Origin: Pseudonocardia humida
GTDB lineage: Bacteria; Actinomycetota; Actinomycetes; Mycobacteriales; Pseudonocardiaceae
Length of the DNA: 64,000 nucleotides
NCBI RefSeq assembly: GCF_023898865.1
Contig: NZ_JAGSOV010000054.1
Span: forward strand, 79,965 to 143,964
Direction: 5' to 3'
Positions 44,778-53,085 of the stretch are shown here, in pieces. Positions within the stretch are counted from its first letter, which is position 1, and every line of letters begins with the position of its first letter. A program made the translations under genes and the position numbers. Under the pieces are notes generated by a model. That model was not told where the DNA came from. It searched no databases and saw nothing but the letters and a program-made list of their open reading frames with translations.

Positions 44778-45428
44778 GTGCCGATGACCGCCAAGTACGC
44801 CACCACCTGCGGCGTCTGCTCGTCCCGCATCCAGCCCGGCGAGGAGATCGCCCGGTCGGGCCAGACCTGGGCGCACACCGCCTGCGCCGCGGAGTCCCCG
44901 CAGCAGCCCGCCGCCGCACCGGGCGCCGCCAAGACGACCAAGACCGCCGCGAAGCCCGCCAGGGCGGCGCGCGCGCCCCGGCCCGACATGCCCGCCGCCG
45001 AGGGCGCCCTGCAGGTCTGGACCGACGGCGCCTGCTCGGGCAACCCCGGTCCCGGCGGCTGGGCGTGGGCCACCGAGGACGGCAGGCAGGGCAGCGGGGC
45101 CGAGGCCGCCACCACCAACCAGCGCATGGAGATCCGCGCCGCGCTGGAGGCCGTGCGCGCCCTGGAGGGCCCGCTGGTGGTCGTCAGCGACTCCACCTAC
45201 GTCGTCAACTGCTTCCGCGACGAGTGGTGGAAGGGCTGGATGGCCCGCGGCTGGCTGACCAGCGGCAAGAAGCCGGTGGTCAGCCGCGACCTGTGGGAGC
45301 CGCTGATCACGCTGGTGAACGAGCGCGGCGACGTGTCCTTCCGCTGGGTGAAGGGCCATTCCGGGGACAAGATGAACGACCTGGTCGACGCGCTCGCGGT
45401 GGAGCAGTCGCTGTCGGTGGCCACCTGA
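44778..45428 (+). CDS. rnhA: Ribonuclease HI with N-terminal zinc-binding-like segment
   Basis: A 216-residue protein. Residues 1-40 hold a CxxC (TTCGVCSSRIQPGEEI) and an HxxC (WAHTACA) that together look like a small zinc site. An Ala/Lys-rich linker follows. Residues about 78-212 are RNase HI, with the catalytic acids in VWTDGACSGNPGPGGWA, NQRMEIRAALEA, VVSDSTYVVN and NDLVDALA. It cleaves RNA in RNA:DNA hybrids. The N-terminal module may help bind nucleic acid. GTG start, or the ATG two codons later. Confidence 0.93.
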   Translation: MPMTAKYATTCGVCSSRIQPGEEIARSGQTWAHTACAAESPQQPAAAPGAAKTTKTAAKPARAARAPRPDMPAAEGALQVWTDGACSGNPGPGGWAWATEDGRQGSGAEAATTNQRMEIRAALEAVRALEGPLVVVSDSTYVVNCFRDEWWKGWMARGWLTSGKKPVVSRDLWEPLITLVNERGDVSFRWVKGHSGDKMNDLVDALAVEQSLSVAT

Positions 45429-45450
45429 GCCGACCCGCGGGCCGCCCGGG

Positions 45451-46389
45451 TCAGGCCAGCAGGTCGACGACCACGGCGGCGGCGTCCGCGAGCAGGGCGT
45501 CGTCGTGCTCGGCGGCGGGGGAGGACCTGCTCGACAGCACCGCGACCACCAGCGGCTCACCGGCCGGCGACCAGGCGACCGCGACGTCGTTGGCCGTGGC
45601 GTACCCACCGGTGCCGGTCTTGTCGCCGACCGTCCAGCCCGCCGGCACGGCGGCCCGGATGCGGTCTTCGCCGGTCGTGGTGGCCACCATCCACTCCCGC
45701 AGCTGCTCACGCTCCGTGACCCCGAGGACGTCGCCGAGCACCAGCGACCGGTAACCGGCGGCGATCGCCGCCGGGGTCGTGGTGTCGCGGTCGTCGCCGG
45801 GGATCGCCGAGTTCAGCTCGGTCTCGCGGCGGTCGAGGCGGGTGACGGGATCGCCGATGGTCCGGGCGAACGCGGTCAGCGCCGGAGGACCGCCGAGCTG
45901 GTCGAGCAGCAGGTTCCCGGCCGTGTTGTCACTCTGTGTCATGGCCGCTTCGCAGAGCCGCAGGGGAGTGAGGCCGGTGTCGACGTGCTGCTCGGTGACC
46001 GGCGAGTAGGTGACCAGGTCGGCGGCGGTGTAGCGGACGGGCGTCGTCCAGAACGGGTCGGTCATCGGGTGCGCCGCCAGCAGCGCGCCCGCCGCGTACA
46101 CCTTGAACGTCGAGCAGAGCGCGAAGCGCTCGTCGACGCGGTGGCCGACCGAGCGCCCCGAGGTGACGTGCACGGCGGACACACCGAGCCGGGCGTCGTA
46201 CCGGCGTTCCAGCTCGGCGAAGCGCGGGTCGTCGAGCACCGGCTCGGAGACGTCCGCCGGAACGGGTGCGGGTGACGACGCGGAAGGCCCACCGGAGGGC
46301 TCGGCGGCGCACCCACCGACCAGTGGAGCGGCCAGGAGCGCGCCCAGGGTGAGGCGGAGGACCTGCCGCCGATCCACTCGTACTGTCAT
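45451..46389 (-). CDS. Class A beta-lactamase, lipoprotein
   Basis: A 312-residue serine beta-lactamase. The N-terminus is basic then hydrophobic and ends in LVGGC, a lipobox, preceded by RRQ that could permit Tat export; an Ala/Pro/Ser linker follows. Catalytic motifs are all present: STFK (with Cys just before), SDN in TQSDNTAGN, ETELN and KTGTGGY. The Gly after KTGT means no Cys69-Cys238 disulfide as in KPC-type enzymes. Probably leaderless: GATAAT is 7 nt before the ATG. Confidence 0.95.
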   Translation of the reverse strand: MTVRVDRRQVLRLTLGALLAAPLVGGCAAEPSGGPSASSPAPVPADVSEPVLDDPRFAELERRYDARLGVSAVHVTSGRSVGHRVDERFALCSTFKVYAAGALLAAHPMTDPFWTTPVRYTAADLVTYSPVTEQHVDTGLTPLRLCEAAMTQSDNTAGNLLLDQLGGPPALTAFARTIGDPVTRLDRRETELNSAIPGDDRDTTTPAAIAAGYRSLVLGDVLGVTEREQLREWMVATTTGEDRIRAAVPAGWTVGDKTGTGGYATANDVAVAWSPAGEPLVVAVLSSRSSPAAEHDDALLADAAAVVVDLLA

Positions 46390-46396
46390 AACGTCG

Positions 46397-46402
46397 ATTA
46401 TC
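46397..46402 (-). promoter_or_regulatory. -10 box GATAAT for beta-lactamase gene (leaderless)
   Basis: GATAAT on the minus strand ends 7 nt before the ATG at 46389. It is close to the canonical -10 and rare in such GC-rich DNA. Confidence 0.55.
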
Positions 46403-46508
46403 GGCTTTCAAGTCTCGGGCGTTCCGCAGGTCAGACATACCTTAAGCGCCCGATGTCCGAGATCGGCGGCGGCAGTCACCTCCTGATGGACCCGCGCCGG
46501 GAACGCCG

Positions 46509-46727
46509 GTGTCGCTCGGTGCTCTGACCCCCCGCGAGCGGGACGTGCTGATGGAACTGGCGCATGCGCGCTCGAACGCCGAGATCGCCGCGCGCCTGCA
46601 CATCTCCGAGGCGACCGTGAAGGTCCACGTGGGGCGCGTGCTCGGCAAGCTCGATCTGCGCGACCGGGCGCGGGCGGTGGTCTTCGGCTACGAGAACGGG
46701 CTGATCCGGCCGGGAGTCGGGCGCTAG
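46509..46727 (+). CDS. Orphan LuxR/GerE-type HTH protein, possibly truncated
   Basis: A 72-residue protein consisting only of a LuxR-type HTH domain (LTPRERDVLMELAHARSNAEIA, ISEATVKVHVGRVLGKL, DRARAVVFGYENGLIRPG, quoted in parts). This is exactly the output domain of NarL-type response regulators, but no receiver domain precedes it. Single-domain GerE-like regulators exist, so it could be functional. More likely it is the 3' end of a deleted response regulator gene. GTG start with a GGGAACG upstream. Confidence 0.6.
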   Translation: MSLGALTPRERDVLMELAHARSNAEIAARLHISEATVKVHVGRVLGKLDLRDRARAVVFGYENGLIRPGVGR

Positions 46728-46794
46728 CGCGGGCCTCCGCGACTGTGCGGTCCAGGCACCGGTACGGGTGAAGGTGGCGTGCGTGACACCGCTC

Positions 46795-47565
46795 TCACCT
46801 CGGTGGGGCGCCGCCGTGCGTCTCGGGCGGCGCGCCGTCCTGGCCTGTCTTGTGCCGGCTGGTGATCTCGGTGAGCCGCTCCCATGCCGGCGACGACTCG
46901 GCCGGCGAGGTGGAGACGAACCGGCTGAGCATCGGGTCGGGCAGCGCGTCCTCCGGACCCGCGCGGTGCCGGGTGGCCAGCCAGCGCCGGGTGCGCTCGG
47001 CGAGGTCGGCCAGCCGCGGGTCGTCGGGGGACCAGTCGAAGGCGGCGTCGAAGTCGAGGTAGAGCGCGCGGAACTCGGGGTCGTCGATGGCGTCGAGCTT
47101 GTCGGCTGTCCAGCTGGCCGCCTGCTCCGGGGCGATCGACTGGAGCAGGATCCAGCGGTCGCGCTCCATCTGCACGGCGCGCCTGCTCACGCCGAGCGCG
47201 AGCAGCCGGTCGAGCAGCTCGGCGACCTCGGCCGAGACGAACAGCCGGTCCCCGGTCCGCAGCTGGGCGACCCGCTCGCGGGCGCGGGCGATGTCGACGG
47301 CCCGCTGCTGCAGGGCGCGGTCGATCTCGGCGATGGCGTCGGCGAACCGGTCGGGGTCGGCGGCCAGCAGCTCCTCGATCCGCGCCAGCGGCACGCCGGC
47401 CGCCGCCAGCGTCCTGATCTTGACCAGGTGGACGGCGTGCTCGGCGTCGTAGCGCCGGTAGCCCGCGGCGTCCCGCGGGGGCTCGGGGAGCAGCCCGCGC
47501 TCGTGGTAGTGGCGGACGGCCTTGGTGGTCACGCCGGCGAAGGCGGCGAGCTGGCCGATGGTCAT
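46795..47565 (-). CDS. MerR family regulator with long effector domain
   Basis: A 256-residue protein. The MerR HTH covers residues 1-70 (MTIGQLAAFAGVTTKAVRHYHERGL), followed by a dimerisation helix and an about 140-residue C-terminal domain (DLADLAERTRRWLATR region) that likely binds a ligand. The ATG shares its first base with the TGA of the serine hydrolase (TGATG), so the two are translationally coupled. A GTG one codon earlier is possible. The palindrome at 48956 is the likely operator. Confidence 0.9.
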   Translation of the reverse strand: MTIGQLAAFAGVTTKAVRHYHERGLLPEPPRDAAGYRRYDAEHAVHLVKIRTLAAAGVPLARIEELLAADPDRFADAIAEIDRALQQRAVDIARARERVAQLRTGDRLFVSAEVAELLDRLLALGVSRRAVQMERDRWILLQSIAPEQAASWTADKLDAIDDPEFRALYLDFDAAFDWSPDDPRLADLAERTRRWLATRHRAGPEDALPDPMLSRFVSTSPAESSPAWERLTEITSRHKTGQDGAPPETHGGAPPR

Positions 47566-48938
47566 CACGTTCGGCCTCCCGGGTCGCCTGCGCGGACGCG
47601 GGTGTGGGTGCGGCCGGCGAGCTCGGCCGCGACGACCGCGCCGTGCTCGTCGCGCTGGAAGTATCCGCGCAGCCCCACCATCGCGCCGTCGGTGATGACG
47701 AACTCCCCGCCGGGGCCGGGCAGCAGACCCAGGCCGGCCGGCGGCACGTCCGCGGGCAGGTCGACCTCGGAGGCGGCCCGGACCTCCGGCTTGAGGTACG
47801 CCGCGGCCGTCAGCCCGGTGCCGGTGTCGACGACGTCCAGGACCAGGATGTCGGTCGCGTACCGGCCGACGACCTCCCGGGCGCCGGCCCCGTCGTAGGG
47901 CAGGGGCTCCGGGTCCCGCTCGACCAGCCCGAGGTGGTGGTCGAGCACCCGGCGCACGACGGCGCGGTTGGCGGGGATGCCACCGGGGTTGCCGTTGACC
48001 AGCGAGACGACGGCGAAGTCCCGCTCGGGCACCAGGATCAGCTCGGCGAACTGGCCGTTGGCCGATCCGCCGTGGCCAACGGTGCGGACGCCGTCGACAT
48101 CGCGGAGGAACCAGCACAGGCCGAACGCGTCGCCGAGCGAACTGCCGCGCAGCTCGACGGTGGGTTCCCGCATCCGCCGCAGCATCGCCGCGGCCAGGAT
48201 CGGCGCACCGTCGCCGAGGTGGAACCGGGCCCAGCGCAGCTGGTCGGCCGCCGAGGAGACCAGCCCGCCGCCCGGGCCGTTGGCCCGCGTGTCGGTCAAC
48301 GGCCGGACGACCGCGGTCCCTTCGTGACCCACCGTGTGACGGCGGGTCAGGACATCGGCGGGCCGGTAGTAGCTGTGGGCCAGGCCCAGCGGCTCGAACA
48401 GCAGCTCGGCGACGGCGCGCTCGTAGGTCAGCCCGGTCACGACCTCGATGACGCGGCCCAGCAGGTTGTAGCCCTCCTGGCTGTAGGACGCCCGGGTGCC
48501 CGGTGGGGCGATCAGCTCCAACTCACCCATCCGCGCCACGTGGGCGGCCAGGGCGTCGTCCCCGTCGCCGGTGTCCGCGTTCAGCCGCCACCCCAGGCCC
48601 GCGGTGTGGTTGAGCAGCTGCAGGACGGTGATGGTGGCGGCCGCGCGCTCGTCGGCGAGCACGAGCTCCGGCACGTGGCGCCGCACCGGCGCGTCCAGCT
48701 CGAGCCTGCCCTCCACGACCAGGCGCAGCACGGCCGTCGCCGTCGCCGTCTTGGACACCGAGCCGAGCGCGAACATCGTGTCCGGGGTGACGGGCAGCGG
48801 ATCCTCGACGCTGGTCACGCCGTGGCAGGCGAACACCTCCTGCCCGTCCGCCCACACCCCGACGGCGAGGCCGGGTACGCCGTGCTCGATCGCCGTCGCC
48901 TCGACGAACTCCGCCAACACCTGCTCGTTCGTGGTCAT
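47565..48938 (-). CDS. Serine hydrolase, beta-lactamase/PBP class C family
   Basis: A 457-residue protein with the class C beta-lactamase/esterase fold. The nucleophile motif SVSK is in MFALGSVSKTATATAVLRL, the YxN is represented by YSQEGYN, and HGG lies in GHGGSANGQF near the expected KTG position. No signal peptide is visible, so it is probably cytosolic and an esterase or peptidase rather than a resistance enzyme. An upstream ATG at 48947 adds three residues. It is the first gene of an operon with its MerR regulator. Confidence 0.9.
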   Translation of the reverse strand: MTTNEQVLAEFVEATAIEHGVPGLAVGVWADGQEVFACHGVTSVEDPLPVTPDTMFALGSVSKTATATAVLRLVVEGRLELDAPVRRHVPELVLADERAAATITVLQLLNHTAGLGWRLNADTGDGDDALAAHVARMGELELIAPPGTRASYSQEGYNLLGRVIEVVTGLTYERAVAELLFEPLGLAHSYYRPADVLTRRHTVGHEGTAVVRPLTDTRANGPGGGLVSSAADQLRWARFHLGDGAPILAAAMLRRMREPTVELRGSSLGDAFGLCWFLRDVDGVRTVGHGGSANGQFAELILVPERDFAVVSLVNGNPGGIPANRAVVRRVLDHHLGLVERDPEPLPYDGAGAREVVGRYATDILVLDVVDTGTGLTAAAYLKPEVRAASEVDLPADVPPAGLGLLPGPGGEFVITDGAMVGLRGYFQRDEHGAVVAAELAGRTHTRVRAGDPGGRT

Positions 48939-48955
48939 GGCGGCCATGCTCGGGG

Positions 48956-48977
48956 CTTGCCCCAGGGGCAAGGTCAA
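48956..48977 (-). promoter_or_regulatory. MerR-type promoter/operator
   Basis: A perfect 17-bp palindrome (CTTGCCCC-T-GGGGCAAG on the minus strand) directly follows TTGACC, which would be the -35 hexamer. Palindromes placed within a long spacer are the hallmark of MerR-controlled promoters. Confidence 0.65.
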
Positions 48978-49018
48978 GCCGGCGACGGTGTCGGTCCGCG
49001 CGGGCACCCGCCCGCCGC

Positions 49019-49528
49019 TCAGCGCAGCAGCGCGCCGACGAGGCCCGCCGCCGCGACAGTCGCGCACATGCCCAGCGCGAGCAGCACGACCGTGGTCCGG
49101 GACCGACCGCTGGTCGCACCCGTGCGCGGGTCGCGGATCCGGTTGACCGGGACGGACGCCCAGACGCCGACGGTCAGCAGCGTGCCCACCACGATCAGCC
49201 ACCAGCTGGGCAGGTCGAGGACCGGCAGCCGCTGGTCCATCGCGAGCCCGGTGGCCCCCCACGCCAGGGCGACCCCGCCGAGGCCGCTGGGGACGCCGGC
49301 GGCCGCGGCCGTCCACCAGCGCCTGCGCGCCGGCGCCCCTGCCCACTGCTGGGCGTACTCCTTGGGGTCACCGAACGCCTCGCGCAGCGGCTCCCCGCTC
49401 TGCGCGGAGTGCGCCTCGGCCTCGGCCAGGATCTCCCCGATCTGCTCGCCGGGCACGTACCGGAGCTGCAGGTGAACGGCGAGCTCCTCCAGGTAGCGCC
49501 GGTCGGCCTTGCTGAGGGTGTCCGTCAC
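49019..49528 (-). CDS. HAAS-type membrane protein paired with PadR
   Basis: A 169-residue protein. An N-terminal helical segment of about 55 residues (YLEELAVHLQLRYVPGEQIGEILAEAE, ending GDPKEYAQQW) is typical of the HAAS signalling domain. Three membrane segments follow (about 75-95, 105-122, 145-166). HAAS proteins regularly sit next to PadR genes and are thought to sense membrane state. The GTG overlaps the PadR stop (GTGA). Confidence 0.8.
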   Translation of the reverse strand: MTDTLSKADRRYLEELAVHLQLRYVPGEQIGEILAEAEAHSAQSGEPLREAFGDPKEYAQQWAGAPARRRWWTAAAAGVPSGLGGVALAWGATGLAMDQRLPVLDLPSWWLIVVGTLLTVGVWASVPVNRIRDPRTGATSGRSRTTVVLLALGMCATVAAAGLVGALLR

Positions 49529-49887
49529 CGGTCCTCCTCCTCGGGTCGGGCGGCCAGTACGTCGGCCACCGCTGCCGTCCACTGCTGCCAGCGCGCCCGC
49601 CGCACGGCCAGCTCGCGCCGGCCCTCGTCGGTCGCGCTCACCACCTTCCGGCCCGGCCCGCCGTCACCGGGAGCCCAGTGGCTGGCCAGCAGCCCCTGAT
49701 CCTCCAGCCGGCCCAGCACCGGGTACAGCGTGCCGCCCTTGACCTCGCCCAGCCCCGCGGCCTGCAGCCGCTTGGCCACGTCGTAGCCGTGGGTGGGGCC
49801 GTGCGCGCAGACCAGAGCGAGCGCGCTGAGCTCCAGTGCGGCCCGGGTCCACGTCGTGGGCCAGGTGGGATCGTCAGTGGCGAGCAC
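49525..49887 (-). CDS. PadR family regulator (short type)
   Basis: A 120-residue PadR winged-helix protein: LSALALVCAHGPTHGYDVAKRL, KGGTLYPVLGRLEDQGLL and the wing ending GPGRKVVSATDEGRREL. GTG at 49887, apparently leaderless, since the dyad at 49889-49911 sits immediately upstream. It is translationally coupled to the HAAS membrane protein and likely regulates that operon. Confidence 0.92.
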   Translation of the reverse strand: MLATDDPTWPTTWTRAALELSALALVCAHGPTHGYDVAKRLQAAGLGEVKGGTLYPVLGRLEDQGLLASHWAPGDGGPGRKVVSATDEGRRELAVRRARWQQWTAAVADVLAARPEEEDR

Positions 49888-49888
49888 G

Positions 49889-49911
49889 ACTAGACGGTAT
49901 CGCCTACTAGT
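49889..49911. promoter_or_regulatory. PadR operator candidate adjoining start codon
   Basis: Arms ACTAG (49889-49893) and CTAGT (49907-49911) enclose 13 nt and begin 2 nt from the PadR GTG. The dyad would cover the -10 region of a leaderless transcript. Confidence 0.5.
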
Positions 49912-49941
49912 CAGCGAGGCAAGCTAGTCGGCGACTCGCGG

Positions 49942-50135
49942 TCAGGCGGTCGAGCGGGTGAACGTGAGGTGCGTGACGCCACTCGGGAGGAGATTGCCTC
50001 GACCCGGTGGCCCTTCTCCAGACCCTCCAGCCCGTCCCAGAGCCGCACTCCCCGACCGAGCAGGATCGGGACCACCACCACGTGCAGGGAGTCGACGAGT
50101 CCGGCGGCGAGGAAGTCGCGGATGACGTTGGGTCC
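49942..50135 (-). pseudogene. RibD/dihydrofolate reductase C-domain fragment
   Basis: The minus strand reads GPNVIRDFLAAGLVDSLHVV, VPILLGRGVRLWDGL and EGLEKGHRVEAISS, a typical RibD_C/dihydrofolate reductase-family tail. The final part (PSGVTHLTFTR) continues in another frame after a frameshift. The N-terminal two thirds are missing. The adjoining plus-strand stretch 50133-50229 reads HWTYVEEAARGSAEREAIAR and then a stop; its gene was not recognised. Confidence 0.6.
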
Positions 50136-50241
50136 GTTGGGCGGTCACTGGACCTACGTGGAGGAGGCGGCTCGTGGGTCCGCCGAGCGCGAGGCGATCG
50201 CCCGCGCGGTGCTCGCAGGCGAGCGCTGAGGGTCGGCCCGC

Positions 50242-50716
50242 TCACGCGGCCTCGCGCCGCGCCCGCACCATCGCCGGCGTCGCGAAGGCGGAGTACCGCG
50301 GCGCCCACCGCGCCAGCGCCCGGCGGCCCGGTCGACCGGGTGCGACGGCCGGTCGAGCGCCCACGGGTCGAGCCCGGCCACCTCCGGCGAGGACCACGGC
50401 GCCAGCTCCGCGTCGGCGACGAGCAGGTGGCAGTCCCCAGCCCCTCGTGGTCCCCGACCGCGGCGAACGCGCCGTGCGCCCACCCGAGCTGATCCCCGGC
50501 GGCGTCGGGTAGCCCGCCCATCCGCAGCAGGTCGGCCGCGACCAACCGCACCCGCGGATCAGCGGCGTCGAACCGCCCGAACAGGTCCGCGACCAGGCGC
50601 CGGGCCTGCACCGCGCCCCGGTCCGCCCCGACCCGGGTGGATCCGATGACCAGGAACCGGTAGCCGGCGGCCTGCACCGCCAGGTCGGGCGCGGCGAAGA
50701 CCTCCGCCAGCTAACC
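50242..50716 (-). pseudogene. Unrecognised, frameshifted gene fragment
   Basis: Protein-like text begins after a stop codon with AEVFAAPDLAVQAAGYRFLV and continues through LLRMGGLPDAAGDQLGW, then changes frame near CHLLVADAELAPW and again before RWAPRYSAFATPAMV, ending at a stop at 50242. No start codon matches the first part. No family is recognised. It belongs to a small decayed patch with the fragment at 49942. Confidence 0.45.
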
Positions 50717-50794
50717 AGCAACCCGCGTACCCGCAGGCCCGAGCCCGATCCGCGGCGGTGATCACGGCGGTACTCCGCCACCGCAGCCGCGCGG

Positions 50795-51724
50795 TCAGGC
50801 GGGCAGCTGGCCCCGCGCGGCCTCGGCGAGGGCCGCCTGCGCCACCCGCGGCACGTGCACGACCCCGGCCCGGTCGAGCCTGGCGAGCTCGGAGCGGGCG
50901 CGGGCGTAGGCGACGAGGCGCTCGGGCTCGCTGTCGGAGTCGCGGGCCGTGGTGAGCAGCTTGATCACGCGTTCGACGGTGCTCCGCTCGGCCGGCGGCA
51001 GACCGGACAGCCGGATCCGCTCCGCGGCCTCGCGCGCCGCGGTCCAGGTGCGCTCGGCGCGGTCGGCGGCCTCGACGAACCGGCGGGCGTGCTCGACGCC
51101 GGGGTAGCGGTCGGTGGCCAACGACTGGGCGTCGGCGAAGGCGTCGACGAACCGGGCGGTGCTGGGGACGGAGGTGTCGGTGAGCGCCGGTGTGCGCAGC
51201 ACCTGCACCGGGTCGCACTCGAAGGCGGCGTACTCGCCGCGCAGGTGGGCGAACCGCTCCGCGGCGCCCGGCCAGCTCGGGTCGCTCCGCTGGCCGACGG
51301 TCGTGGACGGCGGCGCCGGTCGCGCGCCGGGGCTGAGGGCGGCGGTCGGTGCGCGGGGTCCGGGTCGGGTGCGATCCTCCGGCCGGGCCACCCGGACCGT
51401 GGTCGTCGTCGGGTCCTCGTCGTCCGCGAGCTCCCCCGGGCGCGCCGACCCCACGCGGCCCAGGTAGAGCGCGAGGAAGACGAGGGCCAGGGCGAGGCCC
51501 GCCGCTGGCAGGGCGAGCCACCCGACGGGGAACGAGCCCGGCACCGCCGCGATGACCAGGGAGGGGACGAGGAAACCCCCGATCCCGGTCAGGAGTGTCG
51601 CCACCAGCAGGAGGGACGCCCGGTGGTCATCACCCGGCGACAACGGGCCGCTCGCGCGAACCGCGGCGGGGACGGACTCCCGGATCCCGTCGGGCGGCGG
51701 GTCGGGGTGCGGGGGAATGGCCAT
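50795..51724 (-). CDS. Membrane protein, tandem paralogue B
   Basis: A 309-residue protein with two membrane segments (about 38-62 and 68-90) near the N-terminus, a Pro/Arg/Thr-rich linker and a C-terminal helical domain (about 150-300). Its C-terminal domain is largely the same as that of the upstream neighbour (shared blocks STARF, DAFADAQSLATDRYPGV, KLLTTARDSD, GVVHVP). No known family. It begins 10 nt after the neighbour ends and so arose by tandem duplication within one operon. Confidence 0.8.
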   Translation of the reverse strand: MAIPPHPDPPPDGIRESVPAAVRASGPLSPGDDHRASLLLVATLLTGIGGFLVPSLVIAAVPGSFPVGWLALPAAGLALALVFLALYLGRVGSARPGELADDEDPTTTTVRVARPEDRTRPGPRAPTAALSPGARPAPPSTTVGQRSDPSWPGAAERFAHLRGEYAAFECDPVQVLRTPALTDTSVPSTARFVDAFADAQSLATDRYPGVEHARRFVEAADRAERTWTAAREAAERIRLSGLPPAERSTVERVIKLLTTARDSDSEPERLVAYARARSELARLDRAGVVHVPRVAQAALAEAARGQLPA

Positions 51725-51734
51725 GCGATCGTCC

Positions 51735-52700
51735 TCAGCCCGGAAGCTGCCCGCGGGCGACGGCGTCGAGGGCGGCTCGCGTGTTCCGGGGTACGTGCAC
51801 GACGCCGGTGCGGTCGAGCCGGTCGAGCTCGGTGCGGGCGCGGGCGTAGGCGGCGAGGCGCTCGGGCTCGTTGTCGGAGTCGCGGGCGGTGGTGAGCAGC
51901 TTGACCACGCGTTCGATGGTGCCGCGCTCGGTCGGGGTGAGGCCGGAGAACCGGATCCGCTCGGCCGCGTCGCGGGCCGCGGTCCAGGTGCGCTCGGCGT
52001 GGTCGGCGGCGGCGGCGAACCGGCGGGCGTGGTCGACGCCGGGGTACCGGTCGGTGGCGAGGGACTGGGCGTCGGCGAAGGCGTCGATGAAGCGGGCGGT
52101 GCTGGGGACGGACGCGTCGACGAGCGCGGGCAGGCGCAGGACCTGCAGGGGGTCGGTCTCGAAGGCGGCGTACTCGGCGCGCACGCGGGCGAAGCGGTCC
52201 GCCGCCGTGGCCCAGCCCTGGTCGCCCGGGCCGGTGGGGTCGGTCCCGTGGCCGGACGTCGCCGGCCGGGAGACCGGCCGCGCGATAACCTCGGCCGCAG
52301 TGCCCTCTTCCTCTTCCTCCTCTTCTTTCTGCTCCTCGCCGCGGATCAGGACCCGAACCCGGCTCGGTGCGGTGCTGGTGGTCGCGGCCTGCAGCGCCCG
52401 CACGCGGCGCTGGTACCGCGAGATGGTGAGCACCACGAGGGGTGCGGACAGCACGAGGGGGACGACCGGGGCCCAGCCGCGGCCCCCCGACGCGAGGACG
52501 ACCAGGGTGCCGATGATCGCCGCGGCGATCAGCACGCCGATCAGGAGCCCCAGGTGGAACGTCCGCCCGTCCCACTCGGACGGGTGCGTGGCGTGCTTCG
52601 GGATGCCCTCGGTGAACGCCTCCGGCCGCGCCGGGATCCGATGCGTCGGGCGGCGAACGGCGCGCTCGGGCACCCGGTCCGGGTCCAAGGTGGGCGCCAC
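51735..52700 (-). CDS. Membrane protein, tandem paralogue A
   Basis: A 321-residue protein with two membrane segments (about 48-69 and 75-92), a low-complexity acidic stretch (EEQKEEEEEEEG) and the same C-terminal helical domain as the downstream paralogue. The membrane-anchored N-terminal parts differ strongly while the cytosolic domains are well conserved, which suggests the latter is the functional core. GTG start at 52700. Function unknown. Confidence 0.8.
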   Translation of the reverse strand: MAPTLDPDRVPERAVRRPTHRIPARPEAFTEGIPKHATHPSEWDGRTFHLGLLIGVLIAAAIIGTLVVLASGGRGWAPVVPLVLSAPLVVLTISRYQRRVRALQAATTSTAPSRVRVLIRGEEQKEEEEEEEGTAAEVIARPVSRPATSGHGTDPTGPGDQGWATAADRFARVRAEYAAFETDPLQVLRLPALVDASVPSTARFIDAFADAQSLATDRYPGVDHARRFAAAADHAERTWTAARDAAERIRFSGLTPTERGTIERVVKLLTTARDSDNEPERLAAYARARTELDRLDRTGVVHVPRNTRAALDAVARGQLPG

Positions 52701-52740
52701 TGCTCATTCGTACTACATCGGTGACGCGCCGTAGTACCGC

Positions 52741-53043
52741 AATCCTACGGATGACCCCGCGCGTCCCGGGTTCGGTGGCGCACCACGCGCTCGCCGAGCA
52801 GCGACGGCGGGTTCAGCGGACCAGCCGGGGCTTCGTCAATGATCGCTTCGACTCGCGCCTGCGGTGGGGTCGAGATCAGCTGCAGTGCGATCCCGCGTGC
52901 GGCGAGCGGGAGGCCGATCGGGCATCAGGACTGCCCACACATCGGGACGAGCATGTACCGGACTTTACGAGGTCTGCCGTCGAGGGCCGCGGCGACGGCG
53001 TCGGTCTCTCCTGGGCTCCACCTGGACAGATCGGTGGCCAACT
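52741..53043. other. Intergenic region, no gene seen
   Basis: About 300 nt between the paralogue pair and the hydrolase promoter. Codon-like text occurs on the plus strand (frame of the hydrolase), but with no family resemblance or start site. Nothing else is seen. Confidence 0.5.
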
Positions 53044-53071
53044 GATACTTGTGTGTCGACCAATAAGTATC
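53044..53071. promoter_or_regulatory. TetR-type operator candidate before hydrolase
   Basis: Perfect 7-bp arms GATACTT (53044-53050) and AAGTATC (53065-53071) are separated by 14 nt, in an AT-rich patch 15 nt upstream of the hydrolase start. The TetR gene at 54.1 kb is the nearest candidate regulator. Confidence 0.55.
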
Positions 53072-53085
53072 TGAGAGGTGGCCTC

